Source of the DNA: Planctomycetota bacterium
GTDB taxonomy: Bacteria > Planctomycetota > JAJSAM01 > JAJVHW01
Assembly (NCBI GenBank): GCA_021776825.1
Contig: JAJFFG010000025.1
Span: forward strand, 49,264-113,263
DNA: 64,000 nucleotides
Direction: 5' to 3'
A program made the translations under genes and the position numbers. The notes under the pieces were generated by a model, which was not told the origin of the DNA, searched no databases, and worked only from the letters and a program-made list of their open reading frames with translations. The stretch's first letter is position 1, and every line of letters begins with the position of its first letter. Shown piece by piece: positions 36,593-44,769 of this stretch.

Positions 36593-37675
36593 ATGCGCCG
36601 ACTACTCTACGTGGCCCTGGTGGCCGCTCTCCTCGCGCCCTTCGCGGCGCTGTGTCACGACGTCTTGGCTGAGGACGACGACCTCACGCGCGCTGTGCGC
36701 GCGCTCGCCGGCGAGAACGCCGCCGATCGGGCGTCCGCCCGCGATCAGGTGATGACGATCGGCGAGTCGGCGCTGCCTGACCTACTACGGCTGGTCGAAG
36801 ATCTGGTGGTCGGACATCAGTCCGAGATCACGGTTCCGACCGAGGTGTCCGCGCGCCGCGCCCCCGCAGCGGAGCCCGAGCCGACGGTGCAGCTCTACGA
36901 CGTGAAGGACCTGATGTCCGACGAGTTCGGCGTCGAGGACCTGGTTCGTCAGTTGCGAGACGACGAGGAGGCCGGCCGTGCCGGGCTCGAGGGTCTCGAG
37001 CCCAGCACGCTGATCGTCAAGGGCGCCGCGGGCTCGCACTCCGCGATCCGCGCGATCCTCGATCGACTGCGGATGGGCCAGATGGACACGCTCCTGATCG
37101 AATCGCGCTTCGTCACCGTGGCCAGCAGCGTCGACCTCGGCGTTGGGCTGGCGCGCGCGCGGCCCGGCAACATCGTGCTGGACGAAGACGTCGTCGAGAA
37201 CGTCCTCGAGTGGGCTCGCGGTGGTGCAGCACAGGTGCTCGCGGCGCCGAGCATGACCGTCAACACGCACCAGCGTGCCGAGGTGACCGTCGGGCGTCAG
37301 GTGAGCTACGTCGCCGACTTCGAGTTCGAGATCGGCAGTCAGACGGGCCCGCCCGATCCCATCATTGACACGGTTTTCGTGGGCTCGTCGATCGGCGTCG
37401 TCGGCACGATCGTCGGCGATCGTCTCCGCCTCGATCTCGATGTGCGCGAGTCGGCGCTGCAGGAGCCGATGGCCACGTTCAAGACGACGCTCGCGAACGG
37501 CCCCGAGATCGAGATCCAGCTGCCGGAGATATTCGAGCGACGCGTGACGCGCGGCATCGGCATGGACGACGGGGGCACGGTGCTGATCAGCCTCGGTCGC
37601 GATGGCGACACGCATCGGCTGCTCGTGCTGTCGGCCCGACGTGTCGTGGCGGCGGAGAAGTCCAGGCCGCGCTGA
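36593..37675 (+). CDS. Secreted protein with a secretin-type C-terminal domain
   Basis: 360 residues with a signal peptide (residues 1-26). The short helical N-terminal part is followed by VQLYDVKDLM, an opening seen before secretin N-domains in planctomycetes. STLIVKGAAGSHSAIRAILDRL is an N1/KH-like half, and MDTLLIESRFVTV plus VLAAPSMTVNTHQRAEVTVGR resemble the start and middle of the GspD/PilQ secretin core. The protein is short (a full secretin is over 500 residues) and lacks the rest of a secretion system nearby, so it may be an N-domain-like periplasmic factor rather than a pore. GGAG stands eight bases before the ATG. Confidence 0.7.
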   Translation: MRRLLYVALVAALLAPFAALCHDVLAEDDDLTRAVRALAGENAADRASARDQVMTIGESALPDLLRLVEDLVVGHQSEITVPTEVSARRAPAAEPEPTVQLYDVKDLMSDEFGVEDLVRQLRDDEEAGRAGLEGLEPSTLIVKGAAGSHSAIRAILDRLRMGQMDTLLIESRFVTVASSVDLGVGLARARPGNIVLDEDVVENVLEWARGGAAQVLAAPSMTVNTHQRAEVTVGRQVSYVADFEFEIGSQTGPPDPIIDTVFVGSSIGVVGTIVGDRLRLDLDVRESALQEPMATFKTTLANGPEIEIQLPEIFERRVTRGIGMDDGGTVLISLGRDGDTHRLLVLSARRVVAAEKSRPR

Positions 37676-37763
37676 CTCGGATGGCGTTCCCGCTCGTGCG
37701 CTTCGTCGCTTGCGCCCTCGATCTGCCGTTCTGCGCCGGCGGGGGCGACGGTCTCTCGGTGCG

Positions 37764-40610
37764 TCAGAGGTCCTTCGTGACCGACTCCGCCCACTGCCGC
37801 ACGCGCGTTCCCGCCTCCGCGGGCGACATGCCGAAGTGGGCCTCGAACTCCGGCGGCTCGCCCCGGTAGTGCGCGGCGAGGAACGAGATGAGCTTCTCGC
37901 GCAGGCGTCCGTCGTCCGCGTGGTGTAGGTAGTGCGCCAGCGCGGCGGACTGGACGTAGAAGCGCGAGATCTCGTCGATCGTCCGCGTGTGGCCGAGGCG
38001 GCGCGGTGAGTCGAACTTCACCTCCTTGTCCCGGGAGAGTTCGCGGAACTCTGCGCTGCTGGCGCCGGTCACGAGCTCCCACGGCAGAAGATCGTCCGGG
38101 GGCAGCACGGTGACGACCGTGATGCTCCGCGCGCGCGGATCGAATCGCCACGTACGGCGTTCCAGGTCGAAGAGCTCTTCCTCGACCATCTCCGCCGCGC
38201 CCTCGACGACCCAGTACCCGGGGGTCTTGCTGCTGTCCTTGCGGGATGCCGTCGTGAACAGCGGGCACCGCTCGGCCAGCCACTGGTGCGTCAGCTCGTG
38301 GGCGAAGACCGCCATGACGCGCCGGAACGCGGCGTCGTCCTCTGGGAGGTAGAGGCGCGCGAGCTCGTCTCGCGGGGAGTAGTGCCCCGAGGTCCACTCG
38401 GTGGTGCCTTCGCCGGAGGCCTCGCGGTACGACTCCTGGGTGTCGTAGAGGAGCAGCGTCAGAGGCGAGCGGGCGGTGCGCACGCTCTTGCCGCCGGCGA
38501 AGAGCGCCTCGAGGCGATCGCAGACGAGCTCGCCCATCGAGAGGCAGCGCGCCACCGCGCCCGGTCGCTCGAGCGGCGTCACGACGAGGATCTGCTCGCT
38601 CTGCACGCCGACCAGACCCTTGCGCCAGGTGTGGCTCAGCACGCCCAACGTGCGCTGGCTGGGCGTCAGGTCGGGGGAGTCGCTCTCTGGCGGCTGCAGG
38701 ATCGTGACGGGCGACTGCCCGATCGCCTGCGCGAAGATCAGCCACTCGCGTGCAACGAATGGCGAGGCGACCGGTGTGTCGGGCGGGAGCATCGCGCGTA
38801 CCGCCGCCACCGCCGGCTCGTGGTCTGGACGCGTGCGAAGGACCGCGTCGAGCACCCCGAAGCGGATGTCCGCCGGTGCGGTCTCGGGAAGACGTGAGTA
38901 GAGTTCCGCCGCCGCGTTGCAGCCCTCTGCCCGCACGGCGTCGGCCTGGCACAGCACGTCGTCCGCCGCAGCGGCCTTGCGGGCCGGTGCGCGGGACAGT
39001 TTCGCGATCCCCGCGATCTTCTTCGTGGCCGGCGCGACCTCGGACGGCGCGGCGCCGAGCGTGGTCGCCTCCGCGATGAGGGACTCCGCGAGCTCCACGT
39101 CGAATGCGCGAGCCGCCGCGAGCGCGAGTTTCGCGAGCTGCGAGGCGCGCCCTGCGTCGGCCATCGCCGCTGCCCCGTGCGCCGCGGCGTCGCCGGGACC
39201 GGCGAGGAACGGCGTGCCCTTCGCGTCGGTCGCGACCCTCACGTCGCTCAGCCGCACGGACTGCTTCGCGATGGAGAGCGTCCCCGCTTCCACGTCGACA
39301 GTCGCCGGCCCCGAGAGCGTGCGCCCGTCCACCAAGGACGCACGCACGCTTCCCGCCGGCACGTCGCCCAGCACGATGGCCGCCTGCTCGGCCGCGCCCT
39401 GCTCGCGCAGCGCGACGAGGCGGTCGGGCGCGGTGGGCAGCAGCACGACGCCGCGCGCTGGGATCGCGCGATAGGCGCCCACCTCCTCGCTCTCCCAGGC
39501 GACGCGCAGGCTGTGCCCGTCGAACGCGCGACCGGACACGAGGATCACGTCGCCGGTGCGCGAGGGGTGCTCGCTGCCCTGTACCCAGTCGGGGTGGACC
39601 TCCGCACTCGCGATGATGTCAAGGCGGCCGTCGTCCCGGCTGCTGGTCAGCGCGATGGCGCCCCCGTCGACTCGCGAGAGGCCGACCCACTGGGTATCGA
39701 ACTCCGTCCGCTCCCCGTCCCATCCGCCGAGCCCGGCCTGGCCGATGACGACCTGACCGGTGCTCGCGTTCACCGAGCGCGGGAGGCGGCATGCCTCCGC
39801 AGTAGTTCCGGCCGAGATGGGCACCGCCAGGGCGTACTGCAGGTGCACCTCGTCGGACAGCACCTGGAGCGTCATCGCCGCGTTCGCTTCCGGGATCTTG
39901 CCCTTGTGGTGCCCGATGCGCTGTGAGATCGCCACGCTGCCGTCGGAGCGCTGGCGCACTTCGACGCTCGCGTTGCCGGAGTCGTCATAGAACGTCGTGT
40001 AGACGTGGTTGCCGCGCAGCACGAGCGGGCCACGGAACGCGCCGGACGCGGTCCACACGGGAAGCCGTCCGCCGAGCCGGTACCGAGCGATCCGGTCGCC
40101 CGCTCGGACGTACACCTCCGAGCCGATCATGTTCAGCGCGTCGATCGGGGCTGCGGCGCGGGTCTGCCAGATGCGGGCCACGACATCACCGCGCGCGCGA
40201 TACGCCGCCACCTGGCCGGAGCGATCTCCCACCACCACCGTCCCGTCCCATTGAGCGACGTGCACCCGGCCGTCGAGCTTCACGCTGCGCTCGGCGTCCA
40301 CGGTGCCGTCGGCCACGCGGAGAAAGCGAATCGCAGCGCGTCCGCGACCCGTGCGCTCGATCGTGACCGCATGGGGCCCCGTCACCACGACGTCGGCGAT
40401 GCGCTCGGATCCTTCGCGGACCCAGGCCTGCTCGACAGGGCCCGCGACCGGCGGGGTGCGCGCCACGGCCGTGTACGCAGGGCTCCCGAAGGGGCCGCAC
40501 CACTGACCCGGCGGGGCGGCGTCGCCGTCCTCGGCGCGAGCCGCAGCGGCGAGCACCGCGAGCGCCAGCGCGACTGCTACCCGGTGGCGGGAGCTCCAAC
40601 GGCGGCCCAT
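37764..40610 (-). CDS. Secreted PQQ-like propeller with C-terminal DUF1570-type gluzincin
   Basis: 948 residues. AGGAGGTG precedes the ATG at 40610, and the signal peptide is residues 1-26. The N-terminal half (about residues 40-470) is a PQQ-type beta-propeller (VHVAQWDGTVVVGDRSGQV; IDALNMIGSEVYVRAGDRI). A helical linker with a TPR-like stretch follows, then a metallopeptidase-like C terminus with intact HELTHQ (His771, Glu772, His775) and the downstream ligand Glu803 in VVEGAAEM. All gluzincin residues are present, so it may be an active exported peptidase, unlike the HQLVH paralogue at 32883. Neighbours: cystathionine beta-synthase upstream on the same strand after 232 bases, and the convergent secretin-domain gene. 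Confidence 0.83.
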   Translation of the reverse strand: MGRRWSSRHRVAVALALAVLAAAARAEDGDAAPPGQWCGPFGSPAYTAVARTPPVAGPVEQAWVREGSERIADVVVTGPHAVTIERTGRGRAAIRFLRVADGTVDAERSVKLDGRVHVAQWDGTVVVGDRSGQVAAYRARGDVVARIWQTRAAAPIDALNMIGSEVYVRAGDRIARYRLGGRLPVWTASGAFRGPLVLRGNHVYTTFYDDSGNASVEVRQRSDGSVAISQRIGHHKGKIPEANAAMTLQVLSDEVHLQYALAVPISAGTTAEACRLPRSVNASTGQVVIGQAGLGGWDGERTEFDTQWVGLSRVDGGAIALTSSRDDGRLDIIASAEVHPDWVQGSEHPSRTGDVILVSGRAFDGHSLRVAWESEEVGAYRAIPARGVVLLPTAPDRLVALREQGAAEQAAIVLGDVPAGSVRASLVDGRTLSGPATVDVEAGTLSIAKQSVRLSDVRVATDAKGTPFLAGPGDAAAHGAAAMADAGRASQLAKLALAAARAFDVELAESLIAEATTLGAAPSEVAPATKKIAGIAKLSRAPARKAAAADDVLCQADAVRAEGCNAAAELYSRLPETAPADIRFGVLDAVLRTRPDHEPAVAAVRAMLPPDTPVASPFVAREWLIFAQAIGQSPVTILQPPESDSPDLTPSQRTLGVLSHTWRKGLVGVQSEQILVVTPLERPGAVARCLSMGELVCDRLEALFAGGKSVRTARSPLTLLLYDTQESYREASGEGTTEWTSGHYSPRDELARLYLPEDDAAFRRVMAVFAHELTHQWLAERCPLFTTASRKDSSKTPGYWVVEGAAEMVEEELFDLERRTWRFDPRARSITVVTVLPPDDLLPWELVTGASSAEFRELSRDKEVKFDSPRRLGHTRTIDEISRFYVQSAALAHYLHHADDGRLREKLISFLAAHYRGEPPEFEAHFGMSPAEAGTRVRQWAESVTKDL

Positions 40611-40752
40611 GCTTCACCTCCTGCGCCAGGCATCGTACACGCACGTCGGCGCCGCCCGTGGTCAGCGGGCGGACCTCCGGGGTTGCGGGGATTGCCCCGT
40701 CAATGACCAGGGCAGAGCCCGTACGTGACGACTCGGAGTCGTTGCCGAGCCA

Positions 40753-40773
40753 GGGGGGGCCAGGGGGGGGGGG
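40753..40773 (+). other. Paired G runs (7 and 11) in an intergenic region
   Basis: G7 at 40753-40759 and G11 at 40763-40773 lie between the gluzincin and cystathionine beta-synthase genes. The run could fold as a quadruplex or simply be slippage-prone. A stem ACGAC/GTCGT lies just upstream at 40728-40742. The remaining 200 bases of the gap hold nothing else I can recognise. Confidence 0.55.
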
Positions 40774-40842
40774 CACGCATGCAGGAGGCCATCGTCGTCA
40801 CCGTCGGCGATCGAGACTCGATCCGCGGTTGGCCCTCCCGGC

Positions 40843-42204
<1,362 letters not shown>

Positions 42205-42294
42205 CCTGGAACTCTACGGTCAGGACCCACCCTCCGTGGGCGTGGAATCGGTGCTGGCGTGGGGCCCCGCTGGTCCGGCACTCTTGCTCGCACG

Positions 42295-43074
42295 ATGCGT
42301 CGAGGGGATCTCGTATCGGCGGGCTACGTGCTCACTCGCCGCGTCGCCTGCCCGGGATACCTGGCGGGCGCCGTGGCGAATGGGCACATCGTGTCCGCCT
42401 CCGACTTTGTGGCGCCGGTCCTGCCGGCGGTGCCTGCTGGTTGGATCGAGGCCTCCGACACGCCGCCCGGTCGCTTCGCCGGGTACGCCGACGCCGCACA
42501 GGGGAAACTGCTCTGGGCGCTCTCGGCCGACCTCCAGCGGTTTGGGCTCGACGGATCGCTCTCGGTCGCGTTCTCGGACCTGCTCGGGATCGCCGCCGCC
42601 CGCGGCGACTTCCATCCCCCGTCGGCGTTCGTCTCGATCGCGGCCCTGCGGCGCTTCCTGCGGCACGTCGGCGCGCTCCCGAACGATGCGGTGGTCCTCG
42701 GCTTGGCCCTCCCCGGCGATCGCGTCGACGCCGTCGTCGAGGCGGACGGTGGCATGACGTGCCTCTCGCGGCTGCCGCTCTGCGGGGACGAGCCGGAGCC
42801 CGACGGCGACGTGCTCGGGTTCGACGTCTACCGGCCCGAGGGTGGTGAACTCCATCCGTGGCTCCGCGAGTCGGACCGCGAGGCCGTCTGCGCTCAGGCC
42901 CGTGTCTCGCTGAACGCGCACGGCCTACTCGCTGACCTGGCGTCCGCCGACCGCGTGGCCGCCGCCCTCTCCGACGGCGGCCCCGGCGAGTGGTTCCCGT
43001 GGCGCATGACCTCGTACCCACTGATCGACGCGCGCGCCGCCGCCCGGCCTCCCGACACCGCGCTCTCCGCGTAG
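42295..43074 (+). CDS. Hypothetical protein
   Basis: 259 residues from the ATG at 42295; the longer frame upstream lies over cbs and is not coding. The protein begins MRRGDLVSAGYVLTRRVACPGYLAG and has no clear signal peptide or transmembrane segment. Alternating hydrophobic stretches (VVLGLALPGDRVDAVVEA, DVLGFDVYRPEGGELH) suggest an alpha/beta fold. I do not recognise it. The codon use is like the neighbours. It is divergent from cbs and followed by three small genes on the same strand, so it may be the first gene of a loose group. Confidence 0.6.
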   Translation: MRRGDLVSAGYVLTRRVACPGYLAGAVANGHIVSASDFVAPVLPAVPAGWIEASDTPPGRFAGYADAAQGKLLWALSADLQRFGLDGSLSVAFSDLLGIAAARGDFHPPSAFVSIAALRRFLRHVGALPNDAVVLGLALPGDRVDAVVEADGGMTCLSRLPLCGDEPEPDGDVLGFDVYRPEGGELHPWLRESDREAVCAQARVSLNAHGLLADLASADRVAAALSDGGPGEWFPWRMTSYPLIDARAAARPPDTALSA

Positions 43075-43143
43075 CGCGATCGACGCTCGGATCCCGGAAA
43101 CCCGGCCCGCCGCCGTCGGCTACATCCCGAAAGGGAGGACTCG

Positions 43144-43428
43144 ATGTCCGCGGCACTGGTCGTCATTCTCAGGCAGAAGCAGATCATGCAGCGGTTCCAC
43201 GGTGCCGGTGCATGGGGCCACGAGACCGCGCGGACCCCCGCGGAGCTCGGAGTCCGAGAGAACTGGCTGTTCCGTCGGCTCGTTTCTCGCGACGTCCTCC
43301 GCGATGTCGGCGACGGCCGCTACCACCTCGTGCGCGAAGGCGTGCTTCGTCAGCGCCGGCGCTATCGGGTCCTCGGCTTGGTCTCTCTCGCGCTGATCGT
43401 CGCCGCGCTGGTTCTGCTGGCTCTCTGA
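43144..43428 (+). CDS. Small single-pass membrane protein
   Basis: 94 residues. GGGAGGA before the ATG at 43144 gives a good ribosome site. The first 60 residues are cytosolic and basic (LRQKQIMQRFHGAGAWG, ELGVRENWLFRRLVSRDVLR); the C terminus is one transmembrane segment (VLGLVSLALIVAALVLLAL). Function unknown. The stop lies in an 18-bp tandem duplication. Confidence 0.65.
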   Translation: MSAALVVILRQKQIMQRFHGAGAWGHETARTPAELGVRENWLFRRLVSRDVLRDVGDGRYHLVREGVLRQRRRYRVLGLVSLALIVAALVLLAL

Positions 43429-43449
43429 CGCCTGCTGGCCCTCTGACGC
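43414..43449 (+). repeat. Tandem 18-bp duplication across a stop codon
   Basis: CTGCTGGCTCTCTGACGC and CTGCTGGCCCTCTGACGC (one difference) follow each other at the end of the 94-residue gene. Each copy carries an in-frame TGA, so the protein ends in the first copy. Confidence 0.75.
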
Positions 43450-43505
43450 ACTGGGCTCGGGCAGTGGGTCTGGACAGGGCGCTCGCAGCGCCGCAGCATC
43501 GTGCG

Positions 43506-43907
43506 ATGAACACACTTCTGGATCGCCTCGTCGCGCCCGTCTACGCGCTGTCCCGCATCGTCCTCGGTCTCCTGTTCGCCGTCCACGGCGCGCAGAAGGT
43601 TCTCGGCCTGTTTGGAGGCACGAAGAGCGGCGGCGCGGCGGAGATGTTCTCGCAGTTCTGGGTCGGCGGCGTGATCGAGCTCGCCGGCGGACTCCTGATC
43701 GCGATCGGGCTGTTCACGCGGTGGGCGGCGTTCGTCGCGAGTGGGACGATGGCCGTCGCATACTTCCAGTTCCACCAGCCGAACGGCTTGCTCCCGCACC
43801 AGAATCACGGCGAGCTCGCCGTCGTCTACTGCTTCGTCCTGCTGATCTTCGCGACCCGAGGCGACGGCATCTGGAGCGTCGGTAAGCGGAAGCAGGCTGC
43901 CGCGTAG
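43506..43907 (+). CDS. DoxX-family membrane protein
   Basis: 133 residues, four transmembrane segments. The ATG at 43506 starts MNTLLDRLVAPVYALSRIVLGLLFAVHGAQKVLG, the usual DoxX opening (R-x-x-x-G-x-x-F-x-x-x-G-x-x-K). Then VIELAGGLLIAIGLFTRWAAFVASG and a C-terminal segment with LLPHQNHGELAVVYCFVLLIFA complete the pattern. The family is linked to quinol or thiosulfate oxidation and to redox stress; the substrate is not evident here. Confidence 0.9.
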   Translation: MNTLLDRLVAPVYALSRIVLGLLFAVHGAQKVLGLFGGTKSGGAAEMFSQFWVGGVIELAGGLLIAIGLFTRWAAFVASGTMAVAYFQFHQPNGLLPHQNHGELAVVYCFVLLIFATRGDGIWSVGKRKQAAA

Positions 43908-43966
43908 TTAGCCTGATCGCTCGCGAGGTCCCCAGATTGGGACCGCGCGCGCCGGAGGACTCCGAC

Positions 43967-44335
43967 ATGGCCGAGAAGGTGGCCTGCAAGAGTTGCGGGA
44001 AGTTGATCATCGCCGCGACCGCGAAGAACAACCGCGGTCGCTGCTATGGCTGCTCGAATGCACCGAAGACCAAGGACGCGGTGCTGCGCAGCGACATGCT
44101 GATGTCACTCGCCGCGGCCATCGGCTTCGTCGCGCTCGGCCTGATCGCGTTCTTCTGGTTCCGCCATCTCGAGACCGAGGGCGGCAGCGTGCGGGTCAAC
44201 GTGTTGGTCGTCCTGCTGTACGAGACGCTCGGACCGCTCGGCTCGATGGGGTTCTTCTTCCTCGCGGCCACCGTCGCCGGCTGGAGAGCCGAGATGCGGC
44301 GACGCGCGCTCGCGCAGTTTCTCGGTCGCAGATAG
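43967..44335 (+). CDS. Zinc-ribbon two-pass membrane protein
   Basis: 122 residues from the ATG at 43967, preceded by GGAGGA. A zinc ribbon (VACKSCGK, then RCYGCSN) opens the protein. Two transmembrane segments follow (LAAAIGFVALGLIAFFWF; PLGSMGFFFLAATVAGW). No known function. The same zinc-ribbon-plus-membrane layout recurs in the larger protein at 32883. Confidence 0.7.
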   Translation: MAEKVACKSCGKLIIAATAKNNRGRCYGCSNAPKTKDAVLRSDMLMSLAAAIGFVALGLIAFFWFRHLETEGGSVRVNVLVVLLYETLGPLGSMGFFFLAATVAGWRAEMRRRALAQFLGRR

Positions 44336-44398
44336 CCGCCTCGGCGTCGCTCTCTACGTGATGGATCGAGACGCGGCGCACGCTACGCGAGGCGTCGC

Positions 44399-44764
44399 TC
44401 AGCGCTTCTTCGGCTTCTTGGGCGGCAGCGTGCGGACGAACGTCAGGCCTCGGTCCACCCACGCGGTGAGATCGTCGTCCGCTGCGACTCCCGGCGCGTC
44501 GATGTAGAGAAAGCCCTTCATCGGGCGCTTCGTGAAGTCCATCTCCCGGGTGTGCGGGAACGACAGGAACTTGTCGTACGCGTCGGGGCCGACGCGCACC
44601 ATCAGTAGGTCGTCGCCGGTGACGCCGCAGACCATGTTGCCGCCGACGAGGAAGCACGAGCCGCCGAACATGCGCTTCTCCTCGACGCCCTCGTTGCGCT
44701 CGAACGCAGCGCGGAGCCGCAGCAGGAACGCGCTGTCCGGCTTCGGGGTCTTCTTCTGCGCCAC
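44399..44764 (-). CDS. TfoX/Sxy N-terminal domain protein
   Basis: 121 residues: a single TfoX N-terminal domain with EKRMFGGSCFLVGGNMVCGV (residues 28-47), MVRVGPDAYDKFLS and MKGFLYIDAPGV. In gammaproteobacteria TfoX/Sxy induces competence with CRP; stand-alone N-terminal domains like this are widespread and of unproven role. It ends with a lysine-rich tail (PPKKPKKR). Same strand as the antiporter gene upstream, which ends six bases before its start, so the two may be co-transcribed. Confidence 0.88.
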   Translation of the reverse strand: MAQKKTPKPDSAFLLRLRAAFERNEGVEEKRMFGGSCFLVGGNMVCGVTGDDLLMVRVGPDAYDKFLSFPHTREMDFTKRPMKGFLYIDAPGVAADDDLTAWVDRGLTFVRTLPPKKPKKR

Positions 44765-44769
44765 CGGGA

